DNA of 64,000 nt from Salinactinospora qingdaonensis (GTDB lineage: Bacteria; Actinomycetota; Actinomycetes; Streptosporangiales; Streptosporangiaceae): NCBI RefSeq assembly GCF_039539445.1, contig NZ_BAABDD010000007.1:62001-126000 (forward strand), read 5' to 3'. The position numbers and the translations under genes were made by a program. Under the pieces are notes generated by a model, which was not told the origin of the DNA, ran no database searches, and was given only the letters and a program-made list of their open reading frames with translations. Shown piece by piece: positions 43,788-52,668 of the stretch. The number at the start of each line of letters is the position of its first letter. The first letter of the stretch is position 1.

Positions 43788-45271
43788 TTTCCTGCCTCCT
43801 GGGCGGTGTTGAGGACGCGGATGCCGGTGAACACGGCGCTGGGGCAGCCATGGCTGACTGCGGCGGCTTGGGCGGGCTGGCCCTTGCCGCACATGAACGA
43901 CCCGCCCAGCACGTAGGTCTGCGGGCCGCCCAACGCGGCCATGGCATTCCAGAAGTCGGTGGTTGTGGCCTGATAGGCGACATCGCGCACCTGGCCGGCT
44001 AGGCGCCCGTTGGAGATCCGGTAGAAGCGCTGCCCAGTGAACTGGAAGTTATAGCGCTGCATGTCGATCGACCAGCTCCGATCGCCCACCACGTAGATCC
44101 CGTCGCTGACTCCCGAGATCAGTTCCGAGGTGGAGGGGCCCTCGGCGGCGGGAGCCAGCGACACGTTGGCCATCCGTTGGATGGGCATCGTGGCGGGGGA
44201 GTCGGCGAAGGCGCAGCCGTTGGAGCGCTCATAGCCGCGCAGGCGCGAGATACGGCGGTCGCGCTGGTAGCCCACGAGGACACCGTCGCGGATCAGGTCG
44301 AACGAGGAGGCGGCCACGCCCTCGTCGTCGTAGCCCACACTGGCCAGCCCGTGCTCGACGGTGCGGTCACCGGTGACGTTCATGATCGGCGCGCCGTAGC
44401 GCAGCGAGCCCAACTGGTCGACGGTGGCAAACGAGGTGCCGGCGAAGGCCGCCTCATAGCCCAGCGCCCGGTCCAGTTCGGTGGCGTGGCCGATCGACTC
44501 GTGGATCGTCAGCCATAGGTTCGAGGGGTCGATCACCAGATCGTAGGTCCCGGGCTCCACACTGGGGGCGGCCAGCTTCTCGGCGAGCAGTTCGGGCAGC
44601 TCGCCCAGCTCACTTTCGAGCGTGGCGACGTACTCATAGCCCGCGCCGGCCGGCGGGGTGAGGGTGCGCATGCTCTCCAGACGGCCTTCGCGGGCGCAGA
44701 GCACCTCCATGACCGGAGCGAGCCGGACGCGCTGCTGGGTGGTGACGGTGCCGGCGCTGTCGGCGTAGAACTTCTGTTCTTTGACTTGCCATAGCCGGGC
44801 GTCGACGTGGTCGATGCGGTCATCGGCCAGCACGCGCCGGCTCCAGGCGGCCAGCGTCTCGGTCTTGTCCCGAGTGGATACCTCGAAGGGGTCGATCTCG
44901 TAGGCCGAGACCCAGGTGGCCTCCGGGTGGGCGGGCTCGGCGGCGAGCTCGATGCGTTCGGTGCTGATGGCCGCGGCGACCCTGGCCACCTCCACCGCCT
45001 CGGTAGCCACCGCCGCCACGGCGTCGGCGGTCAACTCGGTGCCCGCGGCAAAGCCCCACGTGCCCTCGTGGATCACGCGGACGGCGAAGCCGAGGGAGTC
45101 ATGGTCGGCCGCGGTCTCCACCGCCGCATCGGCCAGGACAAGGCTTTGTTGCCGGATGCGTTCGAGCCGGAAGTCGGCGTGCTCGGCGCCGAGGTCCCGC
45201 GCGCGTTGCAGGGCCGCCGCGGCGAGGTCGCGCAGGGGCAGGGCGAGGAATTCGTCGTCGATATCGCGCAC
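43784..45271 (-). CDS. tldD: TldD family zinc metalloprotease subunit
   Basis: About 495 residues. The zinc motif HExxxH is present as HESIGHATELDRALGYE, with a C-terminal cysteine/glycine segment VLGGSFMCGKGQPAQ. It is the catalytic subunit of the TldD-TldE protease. Some TldD/E pairs mature RiPP precursors; the graspetide locus is 16 kb away, so a link here would be speculation. Start: GTG at 45271 with AGG upstream, or TTG at 45280. Confidence 0.9.
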   Translation of the reverse strand: MRDIDDEFLALPLRDLAAAALQRARDLGAEHADFRLERIRQQSLVLADAAVETAADHDSLGFAVRVIHEGTWGFAAGTELTADAVAAVATEAVEVARVAAAISTERIELAAEPAHPEATWVSAYEIDPFEVSTRDKTETLAAWSRRVLADDRIDHVDARLWQVKEQKFYADSAGTVTTQQRVRLAPVMEVLCAREGRLESMRTLTPPAGAGYEYVATLESELGELPELLAEKLAAPSVEPGTYDLVIDPSNLWLTIHESIGHATELDRALGYEAAFAGTSFATVDQLGSLRYGAPIMNVTGDRTVEHGLASVGYDDEGVAASSFDLIRDGVLVGYQRDRRISRLRGYERSNGCAFADSPATMPIQRMANVSLAPAAEGPSTSELISGVSDGIYVVGDRSWSIDMQRYNFQFTGQRFYRISNGRLAGQVRDVAYQATTTDFWNAMAALGGPQTYVLGGSFMCGKGQPAQAAAVSHGCPSAVFTGIRVLNTAQEAGK

Positions 45272-45332
45272 ATGAGGCAACCTAGCGTGTCGGAAGACGT
45301 GGGACCAACGGTCTCGGCGGCGCGGAGCGGCT

Positions 45333-46085
45333 TCAGTGGCCGCGAGGTGTCCCCTTTTGCACGTCGACGTGGACGTGGTCGAGGTGGCGCAGCACCTCGT
45401 CGGCGGGCTCGGGGGCGTTGTAGGGGCGCCAGCCGGCCATGGACACGCTGGTACTCCAGATGTGGTCGTCGAAGATGATCACGTCGATGTGCAGTTCCTC
45501 GCTGTGGGCGACCAGCCAGTGGGCCAGCAGCCAGCCGGCGCGCCGATTCTCCTCGTTGACCGGCCGGAAGAAGATGTCGATGGCCCGACCGTCGTAGTGC
45601 GCCGAGGATTCCCCGTGCCCCGTGCTCACCCCGCCGGGCTGGAAACCGCCCAGTTCCTGTGGGCCGAAGACCTCGGTCATCGCCGTGCGCACCCGTTCGG
45701 CCCGTTCGGTCAGGCCCGACTCGCCCATCTTCTGCTCGGCGAGGTCACCGGCGGGGCTGGCCCGGCAGGCCAGACTCGGCCCGGCGTCTTCGGAGGGGCC
45801 CTCGCGCAGTCGCCGCATCACGGCCGGGTCGATCATCGTCACCGGTGGCGCCTCGGCGCCGCGCGCTTGCAGCGCCACCGCCGTTGTCGCGACCCGGGCG
45901 TCCTCGCGCGAGAGCCCGACTCGGCCCGAGCCCAGGGCAACCGAGCACTCCTCATCCCAGGGCAGGATCACCATGCTCGACCCTGTCTTCTCTAGCTCAC
46001 GGACGACGACGAAGCCGCCCAGTGTCACGATGGCGATCGTGACCAGCATGCCGATCATCAGCCCGCGTAGTTGTCTGACCTCCAC
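45333..46085 (-). CDS. membrane-anchored VldE/LAS-like protein
   Basis: A 250-residue protein with an N-terminal membrane anchor (GLMIGMLVTIAIVTLGGFVVV) and a single extracytoplasmic region. The C-terminal domain holds GHGESSAHYDGRAIDIFF and LDHVHVDV, the same H..GRA.D and HxHV pattern as the secreted protein at 26818, resembling the zinc sites of LAS peptidoglycan peptidases. Two cysteines (EECSV and SLACR) may form a disulfide. A cell-wall role is likely but unproven. GTG at 46085 is the best start. Confidence 0.72.
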   Translation of the reverse strand: MEVRQLRGLMIGMLVTIAIVTLGGFVVVRELEKTGSSMVILPWDEECSVALGSGRVGLSREDARVATTAVALQARGAEAPPVTMIDPAVMRRLREGPSEDAGPSLACRASPAGDLAEQKMGESGLTERAERVRTAMTEVFGPQELGGFQPGGVSTGHGESSAHYDGRAIDIFFRPVNEENRRAGWLLAHWLVAHSEELHIDVIIFDDHIWSTSVSMAGWRPYNAPEPADEVLRHLDHVHVDVQKGTPRGH

Positions 46086-46502
46086 GTGACTCTCAACGCT
46101 CCTCGAACGTCTGACGTTTCCGCTTCCCCGCCTTCCCCACCCGAGCGCGGCCACGGCGCCGAAGGGGTATTGCCCCCCACCACCCCCAGGTGAGAGATTC
46201 CCCGCAATCAATCCATAACAGTCCCAATGTCCAAAAAAGCTGTCATTCTTCGCTAAGCGGCCTCCCTTGGCCGAGAGCTAACGGCGTTCGGCACCGTCCG
46301 GTTGGGAACGGCCGGATCGTCACACGGGCCACCGGCGGCGGGCAACGGTGTGACACGAACCGGACGCTCAAGGTGTCGATCGTAGGGCGGAGGGCGAGTC
46401 GCTGCGGGAGGAATAGTCCGGGCGCGCCGCCGGCTGGACTATAGAAGGCAGCGGGGCCGCGATGGGCCCGGCGGCCCCGGGCGAGGACGAACGAGACACG
46501 AG
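46086..46502. other. divergent promoter region
   Basis: About 415 bases between the VldE-like and flavin-reductase genes. Only a moderately AT-rich patch at 46200-46250 is notable; no gene is seen. Confidence 0.4.
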
Positions 46503-47114
46503 GTGGCCTCATTGCATCCAGCCGAGTCGACGGCGTCGTTAACCGCGCGCCACAGCCACCGGCCGAGCGCGAGCGCCGGCGCGAGTCAGCGGTCCGACTC
46601 CCCGCCCGAGGCCGGCATCGAGGGCCGCGGGGTCAGCGACGCGGCCTTTCGCCAAGTCATGGGGGTCCACGCCGCCGGGGTCGTGGTCGTGACCGCGCCG
46701 GGAGGCCCCCGGCCGGTGGGCGTGACCGCGACCTCCTTCAGCAGTGTCAGCGCTGATCCGCCGCTGGTGTCGTTCTACCTCAACGCCGAGTCCAGTAGCT
46801 GGCCAGGTGTGCGCGAGGCGCACTATTTCGCCGTCAATATCCTCGACGACAGCCAGCGGGAGGTGGCCATCCGGTTCGCCACCAAAGGTATCGACCGCTT
46901 CGCCGCCCCCACACGGTGGAGTCGGGGACCGGCGGATTTGCCCTTGCTGGAAGGAGCCCTCGGCCACGTGCTGTGCCGCCGCTACGATCTGCTCGCCATC
47001 GGCGACCACTGGCTCATCGTCGGGCGCGTCGTCGACACCGCTGTCCGCGACGACGGCCAGCCACTGCTCTACCAGCGCGGGCGCTACGGCAGCTTCACCC
47101 CGACCTCTCCGTGA
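46503..47114 (+). CDS. flavin reductase family protein
   Basis: A 203-residue DIM6/NTAB-type flavoprotein. The core begins at residue 45: AAFRQVMGVHAAGVVVVTAPGG, GVTATSFSSVSADPPLVSFYL, FAVNILDDSQREVAIRFA and the late GDHWLIVGRVVD. Such proteins supply reduced FMN to monooxygenases or reduce other acceptors. About 44 N-terminal residues are low-complexity, so the true start may be downstream, for example around residue 40; GTG at 46503 is kept. No partner oxygenase is adjacent. Confidence 0.85.
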   Translation: MASLHPAESTASLTARHSHRPSASAGASQRSDSPPEAGIEGRGVSDAAFRQVMGVHAAGVVVVTAPGGPRPVGVTATSFSSVSADPPLVSFYLNAESSSWPGVREAHYFAVNILDDSQREVAIRFATKGIDRFAAPTRWSRGPADLPLLEGALGHVLCRRYDLLAIGDHWLIVGRVVDTAVRDDGQPLLYQRGRYGSFTPTSP

Positions 47115-47139
47115 GCCTGCCGCCCGTGGGGCGGCAGGC
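47115..47139 (+). terminator. flavin reductase terminator
   Basis: Perfect 11-base-pair stem GCCTGCCGCCC / GGGCGGCAGGC with loop GTG, starting directly after the stop codon. It could act on both strands. Confidence 0.7.
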
Positions 47140-47186
47140 AGCACCACGCCCAAGCGTGCGGCCGGCCACCTTGCCCGCGTGTCCCC

Positions 47187-47240
47187 TTACGTTGTTCCTG
47201 GCCGCGCAGTGAGGCTTTTTCGCTCTTTGGGCCTGGCCAT
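47187..47240 (-). CDS. 17-residue small ORF with perfect SD
   Basis: ATG at 47240 is preceded by AAGGAGG seven bases upstream, the strongest ribosome binding site in the neighbourhood. The encoded peptide is MARPKERKSLTARPGTT, basic and soluble. No gene follows before the terminator at 47115-47139. It may be a leader peptide remnant, a small protein or a decayed 5' gene end. Translation is inferred only from the SD. Confidence 0.35.
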   Translation of the reverse strand: MARPKERKSLTARPGTT

Positions 47241-47753
47241 GATCTGACCTCCTTGTCGATGGAGATCGAAAAAGGCGCTTGTGGGCCCGACGCTGGGGAC
47301 AGCGCAGCCGCCGGGCATGAGACCTGTGGCGGTGCGAGAGGCCGCCCCGTCGGGCACGTGCCGCGGCGCGCCAGCGGGCGAGCGTGGGGGAGGTACCCGC
47401 CGGGACCGCCGCATCTGGTCCCGGCGGGCGCTTCGTGGCGGCCGGTCATGGCCGCCCAAGCCGGAGCCGGCTCCGTGTCCTAGCCGGCTCCGTGACCTTG
47501 TGGGGTGCGCCTCTCTTCGACGGTGGGCGCCTGCCAGTTGGCCCGCCAGTGGCTGTCTCCGCCATCTCAGCGGCGGGGCTTTCCGCGGGGGAGGCGCGGT
47601 TGAAGCGCCACGTGCTGTCGCGCGCCCGTCGAGTTTTTCGCCTCCACCGAAGTGGCCACACCGGGAGCGTACTTGGCTGTAAGGGAATCCATCCGTGCGA
47701 CATCCTCGGGGGGTCGGTAAAGATTCGTCCGGGGTGGGGAGGTGGTGTCGTTC

Positions 47754-47788
47754 GCTCCTGCCTCGATCGCTGCGCGAGCTCGGCGGCT
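47754..47788 (+). repeat. dispersed 35-bp repeat, copy 11
   Basis: Diverged forward copy (GCTCCTGCCTCGATCGC then TGCGCGAGCTCGGCGG). Confidence 0.75.
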
Positions 47789-47974
47789 CAGGAGCGGGAG
47801 CGGCTCAACTCGCCGCCACCCCGAGACTGCGCGATCTGCTACAGGGAGTGCGCCAACCTGGCGCTGTGTCCGGGGAGAGGTCACCCGTTGTCGGGGCCCA
47901 AGCTTTGACTTTCGCTCCCTGGCCTAAGGGCCGGGGGATTCCTACTGCGGTCGGGTGACCGTCTCGGTGGGTTC

Positions 47975-48377
47975 TTGCTTCGTCGCGCTGTGCCGGAGTG
48001 GAGTCCGGTCTTATCTGCGCTCCACAGGCTGATCAAGTACTGGCATGCGGTGTTCTCCGATGCCCACCTCCACCGCAGGGAAGAGAGCATGCGGTCGGCG
48101 TGTACCGACTTTGGGTACGAGCTGGTGGAGCTCAACGGCCAAGCCGACCATGTGCACCCACCGGTGAACCTCCCGTCCAAAGCAGCGGTCTCCAAACCGG
48201 TCAACAGCCGCAAAAGGGATATCCTCGCGCCGATTGCGCCAGGAGTTGCCCGAGCTTGTCCGGCACTACTGGCACGCCACGCGGCACTGGTCGGGCTCCT
48301 CCGTCGCCGGATCGGTCGGCGGCGCCCCGTCACCCCTGTTGCGCCCCTCCATCGAACAGCAGACCCACCCGCGGTGA
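47975..48377 (+). pseudogene. decayed IS200/IS605-type transposase (TnpA)
   Basis: In one frame HAVFSDAHLHRREESMRSACTDFGYELVELNGQADHVHPPVN....AVSKPVNSRK matches IS200 TnpA including the HUH histidines (HVH). After about 48215 the match continues in another frame (RRLRQELPELVRHYWHATRHWSGSSVAGSVGGAP....RPSIEQQ), so an extra A in an AAAA run caused a frameshift. The catalytic tyrosine before IEQQ is serine. The N-terminus is also degraded. Upstream, GGCCTAAGGGCC at 47921 resembles an IS200 end hairpin. No tnpB is present. Confidence 0.8.
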
Positions 48378-48554
48378 GCAGACGCCGAACCGCCCGGCGA
48401 CGGCTCGGCTTTTCCTGCCCCGCTCCGCGGGAAAACCGGCTTCACCTCCGCCGTGAACGGTTGAGCACTGTCGACGATTCCGATAGCGGCGTTGCCTTCG
48501 TCCGGTGGCCGCTCGCGTCGTTTGCGGCCTCCTCTGCTGCCGCGCCCCCTTTGA

Positions 48555-48590
48555 GGCTGCCGAGATCGCGCAGCGATCGAGGTGCAAGCG
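48555..48590 (-). repeat. dispersed 35-bp repeat, copy 12
   Basis: Reverse copy, partner of copy 11; the pair encloses the IS200-like pseudogene. Confidence 0.8.
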
Positions 48591-48738
48591 ATGGGAAACA
48601 CCACGCGACCTCCCCAGCCCCGCCCACACCGCGCCCCGGCGCACGGGGACGGTCCTGACGTGTCCAAGCTCGTCTGGGACCCTCCGGCGCGCTCTCCGCA
48701 CGCGGGGGTGGCTGCGGTTGGCGGGGGTTGCCCGTGGG

Positions 48739-50253
48739 CTAGGGGCACAGCTTGTCCAGCGAGGTGGCTTCCTCCCCGACCTGGCGGCCAGGAGAGGTCG
48801 GCGACGCCTCGTCGGAACCGGTGTAGCGTTGCCAAGCGGTCCGGTCGTCTTCGTTTTGGCTCTGCGTGGGGCTCGGCTGTGAGGGGGAGGCGTCGCCCGA
48901 CGGCTGGGCGGGTGAGGGGGCGGCATTCGTGCCGGTCTCGGTGTCCTCTTGGTCGCGGACCGCCTCGTCGACGAGCTCACTGATGCGCTGCCAGTCCGGG
49001 TTGGCCGTATTGACCTGCGGCGGGGACAGTTGCAGCGTCTGCATGTCGGCGTTCGTGGCCATCTCGGCCAGGTCGAGCAGGTGGGGAACCTTCGACTGCG
49101 GGATGTCGGTTTGCAGTGTCCGTTTGGTGGCTCCAGCCAACTCCTGGAAGCTGGTGAGGACCTGTGTCGGGTCCACCTGCTCGGTCACGTATTTGATCAG
49201 GCAGCCCTGGCGCCCCATGCGGGTGTAGTCGTCGCTGTTGACCCGGCTGCGGCCGTACCACAGCGCCTCGTCGCCGTCGAGGTGCTGGTACCCGGCCTCC
49301 AGGATGCCCTCTTCCCGCTCGCCGTAGATGATGGGTTCTTCGATGTAGACGTCGATGCCGCCGAGGGCATCGATGAGATCCTCGAAGCCCTGGAGATCGA
49401 CCAGGCCGTAGTAGTCCAGGTCCAAACCGATGGCGTTGCCGATGACGCGCTTGAGCGTGTCGGCGGCCGGGTTCTCCACCGTGGGGTCGATGGCCAGCTC
49501 CGCGGGGTTCTCGGCGACCGTTTGGTAGACCTCGTTGAGCAGCCGGTCGAAGCCCCGGGGTTCGGGGTAGCGCAAGGCGAGCTCGGTGCCCGGAGGGAAA
49601 GGTACGTTCTCCAGGTTGCGGGGGAGGCTGACCAGCACGACTTCGCCGGTGTCGACATCGATACTGGCCGCGATCATGGAGTCGGTGCGTAGGCCGTAGC
49701 GATTGTCTCCGGAGTCGCCGCCCAGCAACAGCATCGTGATCCGTTCGGCACCGTCCCACGGATCACTGGCATCGTGCGGCGCGTCGGGTTCCGGGCCGAA
49801 GACGGTCGAGAGTGTATCGTAAGCGGTGTAGGAACTCCGCATGACGAGAGCCGCGGGGGAGGCGACCGCTACACACAGCACAGCCACAATGAATCCGGCC
49901 GTGAGCCGGGTGCCCCACCCGTTGCGGGGCGGTTTGGTGATGACCCAGGAGTGGATGATGACGGTCATCCACAGCACCGCGACGGCGAAGGCGACCCCTG
50001 CCGCGGTCAGGAGCCACTGGCCTTGCACGACGATACGGGCGCCGCTGACGACGTCGCCACTGACCATAGCGGCACCGATACCTGCCGCAGCTAGCAGCAC
50101 AATGTAGCAGGCGAGGATGATCCCGCCGCTCCAGCGTCGCCCGGTGCGCAGGTGTGCGCAACCGGGAATCACGGCTGAGACCGCTGTCCACAATAACGCG
50201 CGTCTCGCCCCCATAGGATGTTGTCCTTCCTGCTCGTGCCGCGCCTCGCTCAT
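48739..50253 (-). CDS. LCP (LytR-CpsA-Psr) family protein
   Basis: A 504-residue membrane protein. Four or so N-terminal helices are followed by the LCP catalytic domain: LLLGGDSGDNRYGLRTDSMIAASID (polyprenyl-phosphate-binding aspartate and arginines), VSLPRNLENV and ALWYGRSRVNSDDYTRMGRQ. LCP enzymes transfer teichoic acids, arabinogalactan or capsular polymers to peptidoglycan. The N-terminus has more helices than the usual single anchor. The C-terminal 80 residues are Pro/Ser/Gln-rich. ATG at 50253 has GGAGGGG seven bases upstream. Confidence 0.9.
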   Translation of the reverse strand: MSEARHEQEGQHPMGARRALLWTAVSAVIPGCAHLRTGRRWSGGIILACYIVLLAAAGIGAAMVSGDVVSGARIVVQGQWLLTAAGVAFAVAVLWMTVIIHSWVITKPPRNGWGTRLTAGFIVAVLCVAVASPAALVMRSSYTAYDTLSTVFGPEPDAPHDASDPWDGAERITMLLLGGDSGDNRYGLRTDSMIAASIDVDTGEVVLVSLPRNLENVPFPPGTELALRYPEPRGFDRLLNEVYQTVAENPAELAIDPTVENPAADTLKRVIGNAIGLDLDYYGLVDLQGFEDLIDALGGIDVYIEEPIIYGEREEGILEAGYQHLDGDEALWYGRSRVNSDDYTRMGRQGCLIKYVTEQVDPTQVLTSFQELAGATKRTLQTDIPQSKVPHLLDLAEMATNADMQTLQLSPPQVNTANPDWQRISELVDEAVRDQEDTETGTNAAPSPAQPSGDASPSQPSPTQSQNEDDRTAWQRYTGSDEASPTSPGRQVGEEATSLDKLCP

Positions 50254-50584
50254 GTGTTTCCCCTCCGCCTACGCTGTTTGACGCGGTGTCCGGACACGAG
50301 GAGCGGCCATGTGTGCGTGATGGCTCTCACCTTCCCCTACCGTGCGGACCATCATTGATGCGCATACAGTGTCGCCCTTTGTCGGAGTTGTTCGCACCCT
50401 GGCAGGATTCATGCTTCACCTGCCGGCTGTCTGATACACCCATTAACGTTGCTCCTTGTCTGACTCTCAGAACATAGCGGTCCAAAGTCAGGCTTGTTTC
50501 TTTCATGATCAGTAGTTAACCGTCGCCACAACTGCCATGATCTGGCCGCAGGAGGGGGCGGCGCCGGGGGGAGATGGCGCCGTC
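50254..50584. other. divergent promoter region
   Basis: About 330 bases between the LCP and AsnC-type genes. It is AT-richer at 50430-50520; no clear palindrome or gene was recognised. Confidence 0.4.
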
Positions 50585-51538
50585 ATGGAACGAAAGGCAT
50601 TCATCGTGCTCGATGCGGTCGACGCCGCGCTCGTCAGAGCGCTGCAAGCGGATGGAAGAGCGACTTACCAGGCACTGGCCGACGGTGTGGGGCTGTCGCG
50701 CACGGCGGTACGCGCCCGGGTCAAACACCTGATCGCCAACGGTGCCATCCGCATCGTCGGCGTCTTGCACGCCGGTGTACTGGGCATGGACGTATTCGGG
50801 CACATCTCCTTGCGCGTGGCCGGCCCTGTGCGCCCCGTCATGGACGAGCTGACGAGCCGAGAGGCGGTGACCTTCGCCGCACTCACCGCCGGACGCTTCC
50901 CCGCGGTAGCCCACGTGCGGGTGCGCGACGACGCCGCGCTCGCACGCGAGCTGGGAGAGCTGCGCTCCCTGCCGGGCGTGACGGCCGCGGAGGCGTTTCG
51001 GGCCGACACCATCGTCAAAGACGCCTACTCCGGCAGCCGCACGCTGCGCGACGTCACCACCGATCCGCTGGACTGGCGGCTCATCCGCCATCTGCAACGC
51101 GACGGCCGGGCCTCCTACGCCGAACTGGCCCGCAGCGTTGGCCTGTCACAGGCGGCGGCGCGTTCCCGGGTGGTCCGACTCATCGACGCCGGCGTGGTCC
51201 ACGTCACCGCCCTGATCGAGCCCTCGGCCGTGGGCGCCAACGAGAACGTGGGCTTTGGCCTGTGCTGCCGGGGGGAGGCCCAAACGGTGGCGCACCGCCT
51301 CGCCGAGCTGCCCGGAGTGTCGTTTGCCAGTACCGGCTTCGGTCGCTACGACATCATCGGCAGCGTCACCGCCACCGACCGCGCTACCCTCGTTGACGCC
51401 CTAGAGGCGATCCGCTGCTGCCCCGACGTCGGCCACGCCGAGACCTGGGAGCACCTGTCGGTGTTGCGTGAGCGGTACCAGATCGATGGAGGGGGCACCA
51501 AGGCCGCCGGCGCCGCCGTGGGTGCGGCCCACAGCTAA
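50585..51538 (+). CDS. double Lrp/AsnC family regulator
   Basis: A 317-residue protein built of two AsnC-like modules. Each has a winged helix (LVRALQADGRATYQALADGVGLSRTAVRARV near residue 15; LIRHLQRDGRASYAELARSVGLSQAAARSRV near 172) and an alpha/beta RAM-like domain (FGRYDIIGSVTATDRATLVDAL in the second). Such tandem forms occur in actinobacteria. Ligand and targets are unknown. ATG at 50585 follows GGGGGAG by 12 bases; a longer frame from 50537 is possible. Confidence 0.85.
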   Translation: MERKAFIVLDAVDAALVRALQADGRATYQALADGVGLSRTAVRARVKHLIANGAIRIVGVLHAGVLGMDVFGHISLRVAGPVRPVMDELTSREAVTFAALTAGRFPAVAHVRVRDDAALARELGELRSLPGVTAAEAFRADTIVKDAYSGSRTLRDVTTDPLDWRLIRHLQRDGRASYAELARSVGLSQAAARSRVVRLIDAGVVHVTALIEPSAVGANENVGFGLCCRGEAQTVAHRLAELPGVSFASTGFGRYDIIGSVTATDRATLVDALEAIRCCPDVGHAETWEHLSVLRERYQIDGGGTKAAGAAVGAAHS

Positions 51539-51751
51539 TCCGGGCACCTAAGTTGGAGCACACAGCCGTACGTGGGGCGTGGAGAGCCGACGTCGCCGGA
51601 TCGGCCCGCCCGGTGGGCGAGACCCCGCACCGTGCCCTCGTTCCTTGCCGGAGCCACCGACCGTCCCCGGAAAGCGGCACGGCCCTGCCGCAACGGTTCC
51701 GGGGTAGACCTCGGCGACAGCCAGCGGGCGTAAGCTCTGCTGTCCTTCGCT

Positions 51752-51780
51752 GCGCGGCGGCGTTGGGGAGGACGCCGCGC
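51752..51780. terminator. hairpin between convergent genes
   Basis: GCGCGGCG/CGCCGCGC perfect eight-base-pair stem with a 13-base loop. It lies between the AsnC-type and GntR genes, closer to the GntR stop on the minus strand. There is no T tract. Confidence 0.4.
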
Positions 51781-51809
51781 GCACGAGGAGTGGCACGGTG
51801 CGGGGTAGC

Positions 51810-52487
51810 TCAGTCTTGGGCCAGGCTCAACAATTCGTCGATGTAGCAGGCGGCCTCCCGCAGCGCGAGCTCGGAGTCGCCGGCGCGGATGGCCTCGACC
51901 AGGGCGCTGTGATCGATGCCCTCCGTGTGTGCCGGCTCGTCGCGTGCAGTGTGGGCGATGCTCTCGTAGACCACCTGCGCGATGTCGTCGTAGAGCTCGA
52001 TCATCAGCGAGTTGTGTGTGGCTTTGACCACCATGCGGTGCACGCTGAAGTCGGCTTCGACGAAGGCTCCCATCTCCTGGTTGGCCCATGCGCTTTCGCG
52101 TAACGCCATGGCAGCGTCGATCTCGGCCAGGTCGGCCTCGGTACGGCGCAGCGCCGCTAGGCGAGCGGCCTCCAATTCCAGGCCACGGCGCACCTCCAGT
52201 TTCTCCCTAAGCCGGGAGCGCTCCAGCCGGCGGCGCAGCGCGCCCCCCAACTCGCTGGAGGCGCGTACGAACGTGCCTGCTCCCTGGCGGATCTCCAGCA
52301 GGCCAGCGTGGGCGAGGGCGCGCACCGCTTCGCGTACAGTGTTGCGCCCGACCTCCAGTTGGTCGGACAGTTCCGTCTCGGTGGGGATGCGGTCCCCGAT
52401 CGACCATTCTCCAGAGTCGATCTGCGTCCGCAACTGGGTGATCACCTGGTCGACGAGTCCAGATCTGCGCGTCGAGGCGAGGGGCAC
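51810..52487 (-). CDS. FadR-subfamily GntR regulator
   Basis: A 225-residue regulator. The N-terminal winged helix (IPTETELSDQLEVGRNTVREAVRALAHAGLLEIRQGAGTFV, about residues 35-75) is followed by a helical FCD domain whose metal/effector residues include D....H in EADFSVHRMVV and the late H of GIDHSALVEAI. It is divergent from an MFS transporter and probably controls it. GTG at 52487 has AGGAGG seven bases upstream, so the longer frame is rejected. Confidence 0.88.
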   Translation of the reverse strand: MPLASTRRSGLVDQVITQLRTQIDSGEWSIGDRIPTETELSDQLEVGRNTVREAVRALAHAGLLEIRQGAGTFVRASSELGGALRRRLERSRLREKLEVRRGLELEAARLAALRRTEADLAEIDAAMALRESAWANQEMGAFVEADFSVHRMVVKATHNSLMIELYDDIAQVVYESIAHTARDEPAHTEGIDHSALVEAIRAGDSELALREAACYIDELLSLAQD

Positions 52488-52629
52488 GAGCTTACCTCCT
52501 ACGGGGTGACGGCCGCTCCGCTGGGCCGCGCGGAGCCGGTTTTCGACAAGCCGGTCAAGGCCGGAGCTTAGACCAGATGCGCCTGGCACATGGTGGCGCT
52601 TGCGCGATGCGTTACCCTCTCCCCTGTAG

Positions 52630-52644
52630 ATAGGGTCATCCTAT
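52630..52644. promoter_or_regulatory. operator candidate of the MFS gene
   Basis: ATAGG-GTCAT-CCTAT inverted repeat 25 bases before the transporter ATG. The likely ligand is the divergent GntR protein (inference). Confidence 0.45.
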
Positions 52645-52668
52645 GAATGTGAAGTCGAGGTGACAAGT

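Larger units (their letters stand above)
47241..48738. other. gene-poor stretch with IS remnant
   Basis: About 1.5 kb between convergent units. It holds dispersed repeat copies 11 and 12, an IS200-like pseudogene between them, and a short tandem GCCGGCTCCGTG duplication near 47467. No intact gene is supported. Confidence 0.65.
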
